Assembly: GCF_014697585.1 (NCBI RefSeq)
Contig: NZ_JACJSB010000016.1
Coordinates: forward strand, 46,423 to 110,422
Direction of reading: 5' to 3'
DNA: 64,000 nt
Source: Dolichospermum sp. FACHB-1091
GTDB taxonomy: Bacteria; Cyanobacteriota; Cyanobacteriia; Cyanobacteriales; Nostocaceae
A program made the translations under genes and the position numbers. How positions within the stretch are numbered: the stretch's first letter is position 1; every line of letters starts with the position of its first letter. The notes below the pieces were generated by a model, which saw nothing but the letters and a program-made list of their open reading frames with translations, had not been told where the DNA came from and did not search any database. This document shows positions 9,654 to 18,215 of this stretch, in pieces.

Positions 9654-10196
9654 TTACCATTGATTAAATAGGTGAATATCAAAATCATTATAAAATTGCA
9701 AACGAGCAGTTCCCACAACTAAATTATTTGTCTTTTCACCAGAAGAAATAACATGAACTTGAAATAGATAAATACCTTCACTGACGGGATTATAAAAAGG
9801 TTTTAAGGCAATAGTAATTGTTTGATTTGCAGAAATTGGTTTATCAAAAGTAGCAATGATAGTTTGTGGTTGAGTTGAACTCTTGGCTAAGGTAATACCT
9901 AGCTTTTCTTTTTGTCCACTTGATTCTACAAAAGCAAAACTGTTTTTCTGATTAAATTCAATATTTTGTACACCTTCTATTTGTGTTAAAACAACCTGTT
10001 GCAGTTGCCAATTAGCCAGAGATTCTGGTAATTTGATTGTAAAATAATAAGTTGCATCCCAAGAACCTGTTTGATTGTAACTGGTTTTCGCAGTTAACAA
10101 CGGTTTTGATGGTATCCCGTAGGTAGTAGGTACAGATAGCAAAAAGATTCCTGTACTAATAGCTAGAGTTTTACAAAGAGTTTTAAAGCTGTTCAT
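9654..10196 (-). CDS. Exported DUF2808 protein
   Basis: A 180-residue protein with an N-terminal signal peptide (hydrophobic ISTGIFLLSVPTTYG, likely cleaved near residue 27). The rest is beta-rich and matches the cyanobacterial DUF2808 pattern, with phrases such as VVLTQIEG and ITIALKPFYNPVSEGIYLFQV. Its function is unknown; it should be periplasmic or surface-bound. It is convergent with the phosphatase and not obviously part of an operon. Confidence 0.8.
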   Translation of the reverse strand: MNSFKTLCKTLAISTGIFLLSVPTTYGIPSKPLLTAKTSYNQTGSWDATYYFTIKLPESLANWQLQQVVLTQIEGVQNIEFNQKNSFAFVESSGQKEKLGITLAKSSTQPQTIIATFDKPISANQTITIALKPFYNPVSEGIYLFQVHVISSGEKTNNLVVGTARLQFYNDFDIHLFNQW

Positions 10197-10459
10197 ATTT
10201 TTAGGATTTGATATTTTAAATGGGTTTTTCTATTGCATTATACCCTTTCAATTTAGCAAGTGAAAGTCACTAATAATTACACATATTAGTTAATTTTAAT
10301 TGTCCTAATTCCTATCTGATTAGGTGGATTAAATGAGAGGTTATATTGCAATACTGATCAGTTAACTAAATATAGCTTGAGTTTCTTTCGTCAAGCCAAC
10401 CTACAGAGCGATAAAATAATTATATCAAGAGAGATGTAAATAAGTTGGAGACAGTGCAA

Positions 10460-11224
10460 ATGGAAAATCCGTTTCCTGGGATGAATCCGTATTTAGAACA
10501 ACCTGAATTGTGGCATCAGGTACATAACCGTTTGATTGTCGCTATAGCTGATGATTTAACTCCTCAAATTGCCCCTAAATACAGAGTTTCTATTGAGGAG
10601 CGAGTTTACACAAGTGTAGATGATATTTTTCTAGTGGGAATTGCTGATGTAGCTGTTGCCAAAAGAAATAATAATGCAGAAACTGGGACAACTTTAAGTA
10701 CTACAAAACTGGTAGAACCTAGTAAAGTTAAAGTTCCCATGTATGAGGAGGTAATTGAGCGATTTTTAGAAGTAAAAGCCACACAAAGCCGGGAAGTAGT
10801 GACTGTAATTGAAATACTTTCTCCGAAAAATAAACGGTCTAAGGAAGGTAGAACAGTTTACGAAACCAAGCGACAGAAAATTTTAGCATCTGCAACTAAT
10901 TTAGTGGAAATTGATTTATTGAGATTAGGTGAATCCTTGCCAATTTTAGGAGCAAATAAAAGCGATTATCACATTTTAGTTAGCCGTAGTCATCAGCGAC
11001 CAGATGCAGACCTTTACAGTTTTGATTTACAAGATCCTATTCCTGTTTTTCCTGTTCCTTTGCGTTCGGGAGAAGATGAACCTGTGATTGATTTACAGAG
11101 GTTACTTAATGAAATCTATGAACGCGCTAGATTTGATTTAGCAATTGATTATTCACAAATTCTAAAACCTGCTTTATCCTCTGAACAGGAAACTTGGGTA
11201 AGGGAGATTTTAGATAATATTTAG
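10460..11224 (+). CDS. DUF4058 family protein
   Basis: A 254-residue cytoplasmic protein of unknown function. The opening NPFPGMNPYLEQPELWHQVH is the hallmark of DUF4058, and TVIEILSPKNK in the middle is also typical. I took ATG 10460 over TTG 10445 because GGAG lies nine bases before it and the family starts there. DUF4058 genes are common, multi-copy and often accessory in cyanobacteria. The last part of this gene is duplicated at 12385-12473 as a fragment. Confidence 0.85.
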   Translation: MENPFPGMNPYLEQPELWHQVHNRLIVAIADDLTPQIAPKYRVSIEERVYTSVDDIFLVGIADVAVAKRNNNAETGTTLSTTKLVEPSKVKVPMYEEVIERFLEVKATQSREVVTVIEILSPKNKRSKEGRTVYETKRQKILASATNLVEIDLLRLGESLPILGANKSDYHILVSRSHQRPDADLYSFDLQDPIPVFPVPLRSGEDEPVIDLQRLLNEIYERARFDLAIDYSQILKPALSSEQETWVREILDNI

Positions 11225-11414
11225 ACAGTGGAATTATAGGTAGGATTTTAGCTTACAACCTTTCCTAAAAAACTGTCGAAAGAATTACTATTTATTAACC
11301 CATTTTCTGCCAATACTCGACGCACAGCTACCAAATGCACAGGTTGAACATACACCTGTTGTGCGTAAGCTGGCAAAATGACCAAAGTTCCTGACAATGG
11401 ATATTGATAGATTT
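11136..11414 (+). repeat. 279-bp direct repeat, left copy
   Basis: It aligns without gaps to 12385-12663 (offset 1249) at about 90% identity by eye. The copy covers the end of the DUF4058 gene and the 3' part of a HicA-like gene on the minus strand. The 970 bases between the two copies hold the Rpn/DUF4351 gene. Confidence 0.85.
11248..11414 (-). pseudogene. Truncated HicA-like gene (duplicate of 12497-12748)
   Basis: The minus strand here corresponds to the last two thirds of the intact HicA-like gene at 12497-12748. The 5' end is missing; the similarity stops abruptly at 11414, seven bases before the stop codon of the Rpn-like gene. It is a non-functional remnant of a tandem duplication or of an insertion event. 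Confidence 0.75.
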
Positions 11415-11420
11415 AATGAA

Positions 11421-12329
11421 TTAGATTAAGTGTTGGGTTAACCAAGCTTCTAAATCAGCAACACTAGAAAAGTCTAATAATGCCTCTCCTAAATTTTCTA
11501 ACTGTTCAATTGATAATCCTGTAATTCGCTCGATTAATAACGCATCAATTTCACCAATCCGACGATGTAGTAAACGCAGTATTAAGTTTTTTTCTCCTTC
11601 TTGCTTTCCTTCTTGTCTTCCTTCTTCTTTAGCTTGTTCTCTATTTCTTTGATAAAGTGGTTCTAGTCGCATAATTAACTCCCTATCATCTGTTTCTAGT
11701 TTTTGATTTACTCTCAAATTTTCGCGCAAGTTGTAAACTAATTCCAGGGTGGTTTTTTGGTAAGGGTGATCTAATGGTAACGCTTGCAACTCGATAATTG
11801 CTTGTGATTGTACGCTTCCCCTACCTAAAAGCCTCAACCATAAAGTCTCCGGTGTTTGTGGTAGTTGGTGTATTACCACAATTGCTGTTCGCAAGGGATC
11901 TGCTAAAAAGTGTACTCCCGATAACCAACCTTCTTTTTGGATAGTTCTAAAGCTAGATAAACGAGTTTCAGAGATAGTGGGGGTTAAAATCCACAATTTA
12001 GGAATTTCTGACTCCTGAAGTTTGATTTTATTGGCTTTGGCTTCTCGTCGCAATGAAGCCTTGACTTCTAATAACTTGAGAATACAGTCGCAGATTTCAT
12101 CGCTAGAAGCTGGATTGCGGTATGGTTCTATTATTGCAGGATTTTCGGCAAGTCTTCCTAGTAACCCCAGTATTTGTAATTTAGAACTTTGTTGTTTAGC
12201 AGGTGTGAATAAAACATCAATTTCTTTAATTTCTCCTGAGACTTTTTCTGATGCTTTGACTTCTCCATAATCTTTTAATAATTCTTCTAGATAGTCTTTG
12301 GCGAATTTATCATGTATAAACCTAGTCAT
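11421..12329 (-). CDS. Rpn-like PD-(D/E)XK nuclease / DUF4351 protein
   Basis: A 302-residue protein. The N-terminal half carries a candidate PD-(D/E)XK core: Asp in KEIDVLF near residue 39 and the E-x-K pair in LLEVKAS near residue 88, as in the Rpn family of recombination-promoting nucleases/putative transposases. A charged hinge (EEGRQEGKQEGEK) leads to a C-terminal DUF4351 block (ILRLLHRRIGEID ... LGEALLDFSSVADLEAWL). These genes are often multi-copy in cyanobacteria. It lies exactly between 279-bp direct repeats, which suggests it was inserted into, or helped form, the duplication. Confidence 0.8.
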   Translation of the reverse strand: MTRFIHDKFAKDYLEELLKDYGEVKASEKVSGEIKEIDVLFTPAKQQSSKLQILGLLGRLAENPAIIEPYRNPASSDEICDCILKLLEVKASLRREAKANKIKLQESEIPKLWILTPTISETRLSSFRTIQKEGWLSGVHFLADPLRTAIVVIHQLPQTPETLWLRLLGRGSVQSQAIIELQALPLDHPYQKTTLELVYNLRENLRVNQKLETDDRELIMRLEPLYQRNREQAKEEGRQEGKQEGEKNLILRLLHRRIGEIDALLIERITGLSIEQLENLGEALLDFSSVADLEAWLTQHLI

Positions 12330-12384
12330 TAAATTTTAATTTTGAGTAAAATCTGGGAAATAACTTAGACTTCTATTATATAGC

Positions 12385-12473
12385 ATTTAGCAATTGATTA
12401 TGCACAAGTTCTGAAACCTGCTTTATCTTTTGAACAGGAAACTTGGGTAAGGGAGATTTTGGATAAAATTTAG
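12385..12473 (+). pseudogene. 3' fragment of a second DUF4058 gene
   Basis: This segment encodes only the last 29 or so residues of a DUF4058 protein and its TAG stop, nearly matching 11136-11224. Everything upstream is gone and is replaced by the start region of the Rpn-like gene. Confidence 0.75.
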
Positions 12474-12663
12474 ACAGTGTAATTATAGGTGAAATTTTAG
12501 CTTGCAACCTTTGCTAAAAAACTGTCCAAAGAATTGGTACTGATTAACCCATTTTCTACCAATATTCGACGTACAGCTACCAAATGCACAGGTTGAATAT
12601 AAGCCTTTTGTTCGTAAGCTGGTAAAATGACCAAAGTTCCTGACAATGGATATTGATAGATTT
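12385..12663 (+). repeat. 279-bp direct repeat, right copy
   Basis: Partner of 11136-11414. It begins with the end of a DUF4058 gene and runs into the 3' part of the intact HicA-like gene. Confidence 0.85.
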
Positions 12664-12748
12664 GTTGAGAACCTGTTGTTGGTACTTTAGTAAAACCTAT
12701 TTTGAAAAGCAACTGTTCTAGGTCAGTAAACTGAATATCTCTAACCAT
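12497..12748 (-). CDS. HicA-like small protein (putative toxin)
   Basis: An 83-residue protein with the layout of a HicA-type double-stranded-RNA-binding-fold toxin: an N-terminal helix with LLFKIGFTKV, a TTGSQQIYQ turn where HicA has its G-S-H motif, a strand pair, and a helical end. The usual catalytic His is replaced (GSQQ), so activity is uncertain. Its ATG overlaps the end of a 50-residue reading frame (12741-12893) by eight bases, the usual arrangement of toxin-antitoxin pairs. A truncated duplicate lies at 11248-11414. Confidence 0.6.
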   Translation of the reverse strand: MVRDIQFTDLEQLLFKIGFTKVPTTGSQQIYQYPLSGTLVILPAYEQKAYIQPVHLVAVRRILVENGLISTNSLDSFLAKVAS

Positions 12749-12893
12749 GATGACGAATCACTCCCTTTAACTGTTTTAAAATATCATTCCGGTATTCAGC
12801 GAATTTCTGAATTGCCTCTTGATCTAGTATATTTGTTTTGGGCAAATGAACGGTAACACTTTCACCAACTTTAGATAGATCAAAACTTGGCAA
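12741..12893 (-). CDS. Small protein upstream of the HicA-like gene (possible antitoxin)
   Basis: A 50-residue frame that starts at a TTG and ends overlapping the HicA-like ATG. The composition is protein-like (helical segment EAIQKFAEYRNDILKQLKG). A stop codon lies two codons before the TTG and there is no ATG, so it is either a short antitoxin with a rare start or a truncated one. The family is not recognised. Confidence 0.4.
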   Translation of the reverse strand: MPSFDLSKVGESVTVHLPKTNILDQEAIQKFAEYRNDILKQLKGVIRHHG

Positions 12894-12948
12894 AGTTTAG
12901 CAAGTGGAGCTTATTAATGATTACAATAGTCTTTGGTTAAGAGTTTTT

Positions 12949-13024
12949 GTAGGTTGGGTTAAGCGACAGCGCAACCCAACAAACGTCCGTAAATGTTGGG
13001 TTTCCTAACGTCAACCCAACCTAC
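12949..13024. repeat. Inverted repeat (GTAGGTTGGGTT...AACCCAACCTAC)
   Basis: The 76-bp element has 12-base terminal inverted repeats plus a second nested pair (CAACCCAAC and GTTGGGTTT). This type of intergenic element is widespread in cyanobacteria. The 300-bp spacer between the possible antitoxin and 13200 holds nothing else I can recognise. Confidence 0.65.
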
Positions 13025-13199
13025 CTGATTTAATGTTTTTAGATTATAACTACCTGACAAATAATGTATTGGTGATGCTTGTATATTTTATCAGAAGTTA
13101 GGCATAACGCAATCATAAAATAATCATTAATTATACAGGATTGGATGTATTTGGGTTTACGGTAGTATTTAGTTCTTTAACTTTTATCTTATATATCCC

Positions 13200-13511
13200 A
13201 TGAAACCTCAAGATGTAGTTGAAATTTACAATACCGCAAAGAAAGTGATCGCACCATTTTCCTGGGTCAAGTCAGCCACTGAAACCTTCCAGTTTTACAT
13301 GAATGCTGGAAAGTGGGTTTGGAAAACGATTTCTGATTCTTCTAATTCTGATAGGTCGGGGCAGTGGCGCGTTACGGTTCGTCCAAAGTACGGAAGGGAT
13401 TTTGGTGCGGTTAACGATCAGCACTTTTACTTTGAATCTAAATCGGATGCACAAGATTTCGTAGACATGAAGGAACTAACTGATACCGAGTCAATGTTTC
13501 TAATTTCGTAG
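13200..13511 (+). CDS. Hypothetical protein with a frameshifted C terminus
   Basis: A 103-residue protein, not recognised. It has a possible amphipathic N terminus and a beta-rich part with WRVTVRPKYGRDFG and FYFESKSDAQDFVD. A 47-bp tandem duplication at 13456-13549 shifts the frame: the present protein ends TESMFLIS, while the second repeat copy continues in the old frame to a stop at 13568-13570 and would give TESIVYIYKPRG. The original protein was therefore probably about 108 residues. The change touches only the last few residues, so it may still function. Confidence 0.6.
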   Translation: MKPQDVVEIYNTAKKVIAPFSWVKSATETFQFYMNAGKWVWKTISDSSNSDRSGQWRVTVRPKYGRDFGAVNDQHFYFESKSDAQDFVDMKELTDTESMFLIS

Positions 13512-13549
13512 ACATGAAGGAACTAACTGATACCGAGTCAATTGTTTAC
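13456..13549. repeat. 47-bp tandem duplication
   Basis: Bases 13456-13502 are repeated from 13503, with about 40 bases identical (starts ATTTCGTAGACATGAAGG) before the copies diverge. Because 47 is not a multiple of three, the duplication causes a frameshift in the gene it sits in. Confidence 0.85.
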
Positions 13550-13600
13550 ATTTATAAGCCGAGAGGATAAGTTATGGATTAGACATTTCCGAAAAATAAT

Positions 13601-13628
13601 GTAGAGACGTTCCATGGAACATCTCTAC
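13601..13628. repeat. 28-bp palindrome (GTAGAGACGTTC family)
   Basis: GTAGAGACGTTCCA pairs with TGGAACATCTCTAC with one mismatch. It lies in the 460-base spacer 13571-14031. Confidence 0.7.
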
Positions 13629-13873
13629 AATGGTTTCAAACTATGGACATAAAATGTAGTGCGATGCTTGCGGCAGCAGTTAGCGATCGCACCATAGGTA
13701 TCGCACTTTAACCAGAAATAGCGATAGACAAAATTGGCGATCGCCTGATACTTTCGCAATAGTTCTATTTTTTTGTAAATCAAACGAGATTCCTATACAA
13801 AATTAGCAGTTGTAGCGGCTAAAACCTATCCACAATAGACGTGTCCATTACATAAGCGTTTTCTAAAACCCCT

Positions 13874-13901
13874 GTAAAGACGTTCTATAGAACGTCTCTA
13901 C
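13874..13901. repeat. 28-bp palindrome (GTAGAGACGTTC family)
   Basis: GTAAAGACGTTCTA pairs with TAGAACGTCTCTAC with one mismatch. The rest of the 13571-14031 spacer holds several HIP1 octamers and no credible gene. Confidence 0.7.
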
Positions 13902-14031
13902 ATTAATTTTCACCAAATATCTAATAAATAATAGTATAGCGATCGCCTACACCAGTGCGGAAAGCGATCGCTCCATTTAAATGAGTAGACACTGAAAGTA
14001 CAATAAAATTATCCTTCATTTAAACCCCATC

Positions 14032-14253
14032 ATGGTTATCCCGGAACTCGAACAACAACTCCTTCAGCTTTCGCATAACGATAAACTGTATATTATTCAA
14101 CTCCTTGCCCAAAGCCTAACTACAGGTAATACCAACTCAGAACAACCTACTAAAATCTCAGAATTTTTCCGTCAATCCCCCTTGGCTGAACTCGCTGAAG
14201 AACTCGACTTGAACCGCGATCGCAGTCTACCCCGCGATACCTTCAACCCATGA
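14032..14253 (+). CDS. VapB-type antitoxin
   Basis: A 73-residue protein with an N-terminal helical part (LEQQLLQLSHNDKLYIIQLL) and a flexible, acidic end, the usual build of antitoxins that pair with PIN toxins. Its TGA overlaps the PIN toxin's ATG by four bases (ATGA), so translation is coupled. It should bind and block the toxin and repress the promoter. Confidence 0.75.
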   Translation: MVIPELEQQLLQLSHNDKLYIIQLLAQSLTTGNTNSEQPTKISEFFRQSPLAELAEELDLNRDRSLPRDTFNP

Positions 14254-14669
14254 CCTACCTTCTTGATACTTGTCTAATTTCTGAACTTGTTGCCAAACAA
14301 CCAAATCAAAAAGTTTTAGATTGGGTAGATGCCCAAGTTCCAGAAACACTTTACCTCAGTGTAATTACTATTGGCGAAATCGCTAGAGGCATCTGTAAAC
14401 TTACTCCATCTAAAAGAAAAGAATCTCTCACAACTTGGCTAAATGAAACCCTACCCAATCGCTTTGAAAACAGAATCTTAACTATAGATGTCTCCACAAT
14501 GGTGTTATGGGGAAATTTAATCTGTCAACTAGAACAGAATGGCCGACCTTTACCCGCTATGGATTCTTTAATTGCCGCTATCGCACTTCAACACTCTCTA
14601 TCACTTGTTACTCGTAACGAAAAAGATTTTGCTGGTACTGGAGTTGTCATCATTAATCCTTGGTCTTGA
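14250..14669 (+). CDS. VapC-type PIN-domain ribonuclease toxin
   Basis: A 139-residue PIN domain of the VapC/FitB type. The acidic metal-binding residues are visible: Asp6 in LLDTCLISEL with Glu12, Glu43 in TIGEIARG, Asp104 in LPAMDSLIAA and Asp124 in TRNEKDFAG. VapC toxins cut tRNA or rRNA. It overlaps the antitoxin gene by four bases. Confidence 0.88.
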   Translation: MTYLLDTCLISELVAKQPNQKVLDWVDAQVPETLYLSVITIGEIARGICKLTPSKRKESLTTWLNETLPNRFENRILTIDVSTMVLWGNLICQLEQNGRPLPAMDSLIAAIALQHSLSLVTRNEKDFAGTGVVIINPWS

Positions 14670-14740
14670 CTTTTAGAAAAAATATGCCAAACTAATATTT
14701 AGATACTCTAATTATTTGAAAAAGGAAGTGTCTTCCAATC

Positions 14741-15595
14741 GTGACGAAACTTACGGGAAGAATAGAATCTGCGGAAATATCTGCACAAGTCCCAAAGTCG
14801 CTAATATTGCAAACCTTGGAACTGACGCGCCGCTTTGAAAAATTTACAGCCGTTGATAACTTAAATATCTCCGTAACAGCAGGAGAGGTTTTTGGTTTAC
14901 TAGGTCCCAACGGTGCGGGAAAAAGTACAGTAATTAAGATGTTAACTACCTTGCTACCAGTCAGTAGCGGAAAAGCATACTTAGCCGGTTATGATGTGAC
15001 TCGTCAACCTGATGCAGTCAGAAGAGTAATAGGTTATGTACCCCAGGCTTTATCAGCAGATGGGACTTTAACAGGTTATGAAAATCTTTTAATATTTTCC
15101 AAATTGTATGATATTCCGCCTCGACGCAGAAAACAGCAAATTGCTGAGGTGCTGGAATTTATGGGTTTAGAGGATGCAGCACATCGCTTAGTGAGAACCT
15201 TCTCTGGAGGAATGATTCGTAAGTTAGAAATTGCCCAAGCCATTTTACATCAACCCCAAATCTTATTTCTAGATGAGCCAACAGTGGGATTAGATCCAGT
15301 TGCAAGAACCCAAGTATGGCAACTTGTACAGCAACTCCGTAGAGAGTACGGTACAACGATCTTTTTAACTACCCACTTTTTAGAAGAAGCGGATAATCTT
15401 TGTAACCGAGTGGTGATTATGAACCAAGGTAAAGAAATTATCACCGGTTCACCTTCAGAATTAAAAGCTGTCATAGAAAAACCAGACGCAACTTTAGATG
15501 ATGTCTTCATCCACTACGCAGGAAATCAATTAGTATCAGGAGTGAGTTACAGTGAAACTGCAAGAACTAGACGTACCTCCCAACGATTGGGTTGA
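14741..15595 (+). CDS. DrrA-like ABC transporter ATP-binding protein
   Basis: A 284-residue ATPase of an ABC-2 exporter. It shows Walker A GPNGAGKST near residue 64, the signature FSGGMIRKLEIAQ, Walker B ILFLDEPTVGLD and the H-loop TTHFLEEAD. The DrrA-type C-terminal extension is present. The GTG start has AAGGAAGTG about 12 bases upstream. It overlaps the permease gene by 44 bases and heads a likely four-gene efflux operon. Substrate is unknown; drugs or lipids are usual. Confidence 0.9.
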   Translation: MTKLTGRIESAEISAQVPKSLILQTLELTRRFEKFTAVDNLNISVTAGEVFGLLGPNGAGKSTVIKMLTTLLPVSSGKAYLAGYDVTRQPDAVRRVIGYVPQALSADGTLTGYENLLIFSKLYDIPPRRRKQQIAEVLEFMGLEDAAHRLVRTFSGGMIRKLEIAQAILHQPQILFLDEPTVGLDPVARTQVWQLVQQLRREYGTTIFLTTHFLEEADNLCNRVVIMNQGKEIITGSPSELKAVIEKPDATLDDVFIHYAGNQLVSGVSYSETARTRRTSQRLG

Positions 15596-16406
15596 ACCGA
15601 AATATAATCGCCCCAAAGGGATTTTTTCTGGCATCAAAGAACTATTTACCAAAACCCTGGTAATTACTGAGTTAGAAGTACGAAAACTGCGCCATGATCC
15701 TAGTGATTTAGTGATTAGGGCTGTACAACCGGCTTTATGGCTAATTATTTTTGGACAAGTTTTTACTCGCACTCGTGCTATCCCTACAGGTAATATACCT
15801 TACTTGGATTTTATGACTCCCGGTATTTTGGCTCAAAGTGCCTTATTTGTGGCCATTTTCTCTGGGGGAATGACGTTAATTTGGGAACGCGATTTAGGCA
15901 TTGTTCATAAATTTCTGGCCGCACCCATCCCCCGCGCTGCCATTGTTTTAGGTAAAGGTGTAGCTTCTGGTGTGCGTTGCTTTTCTCAAGTGGTGTTTAT
16001 TTATATCTTGGCTTTGTTGTTAGGTGTACACTTAAATCACAATCCTTTGGCTTTTTTACAAGTAGTTTTGATTGTGTTTTTAGGTGCTGGTTGTTTTTGT
16101 ACTTTTTCCTTAATTATCGGTTGTTTGGTGAAATCACGGGAAAGGTTTACAGGAATTGGGCAATTAATCACCATGCCGTTATTTTTTGCCAGTAATGCGA
16201 TCTATCCTATTTCCTTGATGCCAAGTTGGTTAAAATTAATTTCTCACTTGAATCCTTTGACTTATGAAGTGGATGCTTTACGCGGTGCAATGCTGGCCAA
16301 TGGCTCAAGTATTTATGGATTTGGGTTAGATTGTACAATTCTCTTGCTAACATTAATAGGTTTAACCTACATCTGTGGCCGACTTTATCCACGGGTAGCA
16401 ATGTAA
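15552..16406 (+). CDS. DrrB-like ABC-2 type permease
   Basis: A 284-residue inner-membrane permease with about six hydrophobic segments, beginning near residue 50 (PALWLIIFGQVF) and ending with LLLTLIGLTYICGRLYP. The ABC-2 motif NPLTYEVDALRGAML near residue 237 is typical. GTG 15552 has AGGAG nine bases upstream, inside the end of the ATPase gene. It works with the ATPase encoded just before it. Confidence 0.88.
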   Translation: MKLQELDVPPNDWVEPKYNRPKGIFSGIKELFTKTLVITELEVRKLRHDPSDLVIRAVQPALWLIIFGQVFTRTRAIPTGNIPYLDFMTPGILAQSALFVAIFSGGMTLIWERDLGIVHKFLAAPIPRAAIVLGKGVASGVRCFSQVVFIYILALLLGVHLNHNPLAFLQVVLIVFLGAGCFCTFSLIIGCLVKSRERFTGIGQLITMPLFFASNAIYPISLMPSWLKLISHLNPLTYEVDALRGAMLANGSSIYGFGLDCTILLLTLIGLTYICGRLYPRVAM

Positions 16407-16425
16407 TCTGGAGAAAAACAGTCTT

Positions 16426-16884
16426 ATGAGTTTGGATAAACCCTCTAAAGAATGTGCAGCTAGGGTGATGGAAACAGTTCCCTTATTGATGCGGTTTATC
16501 CGAGCCGAAATGCGGACTCACAGTTCTGACTCTTTATCTATACCACAATTGCGATCGCTCGCGTTTCTCAATCGCAATCCTGGTGCATCCTTGTCTGAGG
16601 TAGCAGAACATTTAGGTGTCACCTGTGCTACAGCATCCACAACTATAGAAAAATTAGTGCAACGAAATCTGGTGCAACGTACAGATAACCCTCAAGAACG
16701 ACGGCGAGTAGTCCTGAATTTGACGAGAGAGGGAAAACTGCTTTTAGAGCAGTCCCAGGAAAAAACTCGCGGGGAAATTGCGGAAATTCTGGAGGGTTTG
16801 ACACCAGAACAAGTATCAAAAATTGAAGAAGGGTTAAGTCTACTAAAAAATGTCTTTGAGCAAACAGAAACAAATCCTCCCTAA
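16426..16884 (+). CDS. MarR family transcriptional regulator
   Basis: A 152-residue winged-helix regulator. The core reads LSEVAEHLGVTCATASTTIEKL for the recognition helices and NPQERRRVVLNLTREG for the wing, as in MarR. GGAG lies upstream of the ATG. The last 35 bases overlap the MFS gene. It probably represses this efflux operon and is released by a drug-like ligand; that is the family's usual role. Confidence 0.9.
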   Translation: MSLDKPSKECAARVMETVPLLMRFIRAEMRTHSSDSLSIPQLRSLAFLNRNPGASLSEVAEHLGVTCATASTTIEKLVQRNLVQRTDNPQERRRVVLNLTREGKLLLEQSQEKTRGEIAEILEGLTPEQVSKIEEGLSLLKNVFEQTETNPP

Positions 16885-18115
16885 TATTCAGGCTGCACAC
16901 GATCCTTTTGCAGCCATGAGATATCGAGATTATCGGTTATTTACTATTGGGCGTGTTCTCTTATTTACAGGAGGACAAATGCAAACCGTGGCCATTGGTT
17001 GGGAATTATACGAGCGTACCCATTCTCCTTTGGCGCTGGGTGGAGTGGGATTAGCCCAAGTAACACCCATGATATTACTCACATTAATAGCAGGTCATGT
17101 TGCTGATAAGTATAATCGCCAACGCACTACTTTACTAGCAATTTTCCTCCTGGCAGTATGTTCCCTGGTCTTAGGGGTTATTTCTTATACTCAAGGGGCA
17201 ATTTTCCTAGTTTATGGCTGTTTAGTATTAATGGGTGTAGCTAGGGCATTTCTCAAACCAGCCAGTGATGCTTTAATGTTTCAGTTGATACCGACTAATC
17301 TTTTTTCTAATGCGGCGACTTGGATCAGTAGTAGCTTTCAATTAGCATCGGTGATAGGTCCATCCTTGGGAGGATTGGGTATTGCTTTGTTCAAAAGTGC
17401 TACAGGAGTATATGTAGTAGCAGCGATCGCCTCACTATTATGTTTAGCCTCTGTAGCCGCCATTAAACCCCAACCAACGAATTTTAGCAAAGAACCAGTA
17501 TCTTTAAAATCCCTAGCTGCGGGGGCTGAATTTGTCTGGAATAATCAATTAATTCTCGCAGCCATTACCCTTGATTTATTTGCCGTTTTATTTGGTGGTG
17601 CTGTAGCATTATTACCCGTTTTTGCAAAAGATATTTTACACGCTGGTCCGGTGGAATTGGGCTATTTACAAGCTGCCCCATCTATAGGCGCATTGATTAT
17701 GGCAGCATTATTAGTATATTTACCACCTATCCGCAAAGCTGGAGCGGCTTTACTGTGGTCAGTTGTGGGATTTGGGGTTGTAACAATTGTTTTTGGTTTA
17801 TCTCGTTGGGTGTGGTTGTCGTTGTTGATGTTGGCATTCAGTGGGGCGTTAGATAGTATTAGTGTGGTGATTCGTCATACTTTGGTGCAAATTAAAACCC
17901 CTGATCATTTACGGGGAAGAGTTGCGGCTATCAATAGTGTGTTTATTAGTGCATCTAATGAGTTAGGAGGTTTTGAGTCTGGTTTGACTGCGGCTTTATT
18001 TGGTCCAGTGTTGTCTGTTGTTGGTGGGGGTATTGGGACGATTCTGGTAGTGGTTGCGACGGCGATGATTTGGCCGGAGATTAGGAAGTTGGGGGCTTTG
18101 CATGAGGATTTATAG
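16850..18115 (+). CDS. MFS exporter
   Basis: A 421-residue major facilitator with about 12 membrane segments. The N-terminal AMRYRDYRLFTIGRVL and the loop motif HVADKYNRQRTT match the EntS/MFS_3 type exporters. It overlaps the MarR gene and is the last gene of the operon. The substrate could be an antibiotic or siderophore; not decidable. Confidence 0.88.
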   Translation: MSLSKQKQILPNIQAAHDPFAAMRYRDYRLFTIGRVLLFTGGQMQTVAIGWELYERTHSPLALGGVGLAQVTPMILLTLIAGHVADKYNRQRTTLLAIFLLAVCSLVLGVISYTQGAIFLVYGCLVLMGVARAFLKPASDALMFQLIPTNLFSNAATWISSSFQLASVIGPSLGGLGIALFKSATGVYVVAAIASLLCLASVAAIKPQPTNFSKEPVSLKSLAAGAEFVWNNQLILAAITLDLFAVLFGGAVALLPVFAKDILHAGPVELGYLQAAPSIGALIMAALLVYLPPIRKAGAALLWSVVGFGVVTIVFGLSRWVWLSLLMLAFSGALDSISVVIRHTLVQIKTPDHLRGRVAAINSVFISASNELGGFESGLTAALFGPVLSVVGGGIGTILVVVATAMIWPEIRKLGALHEDL

Positions 18116-18129
18116 GGGAAAGTATCTCA

Positions 18130-18163
18130 CGCAAAGGCGCAAAGGCGCAAAGGCGCAAAGGAA
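18130..18163. repeat. Short tandem repeat (GCAAAGGC)
   Basis: Four GCAAAGG units with period 9 follow the MFS gene. The same CGCAAAGGCGCAAAGG motif appears near 41104, and reversed near 55713. Confidence 0.6.
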
Positions 18164-18215
18164 GAAATGCGTTAATATTGTAAGATATATGTAGGAAATA
18201 TAATTAGGGATCAGT

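Noticed and set aside
15159..15772. Minus-strand frames within the ABC transporter genes
   Set aside because: They are antisense to well-supported ATPase and permease genes.
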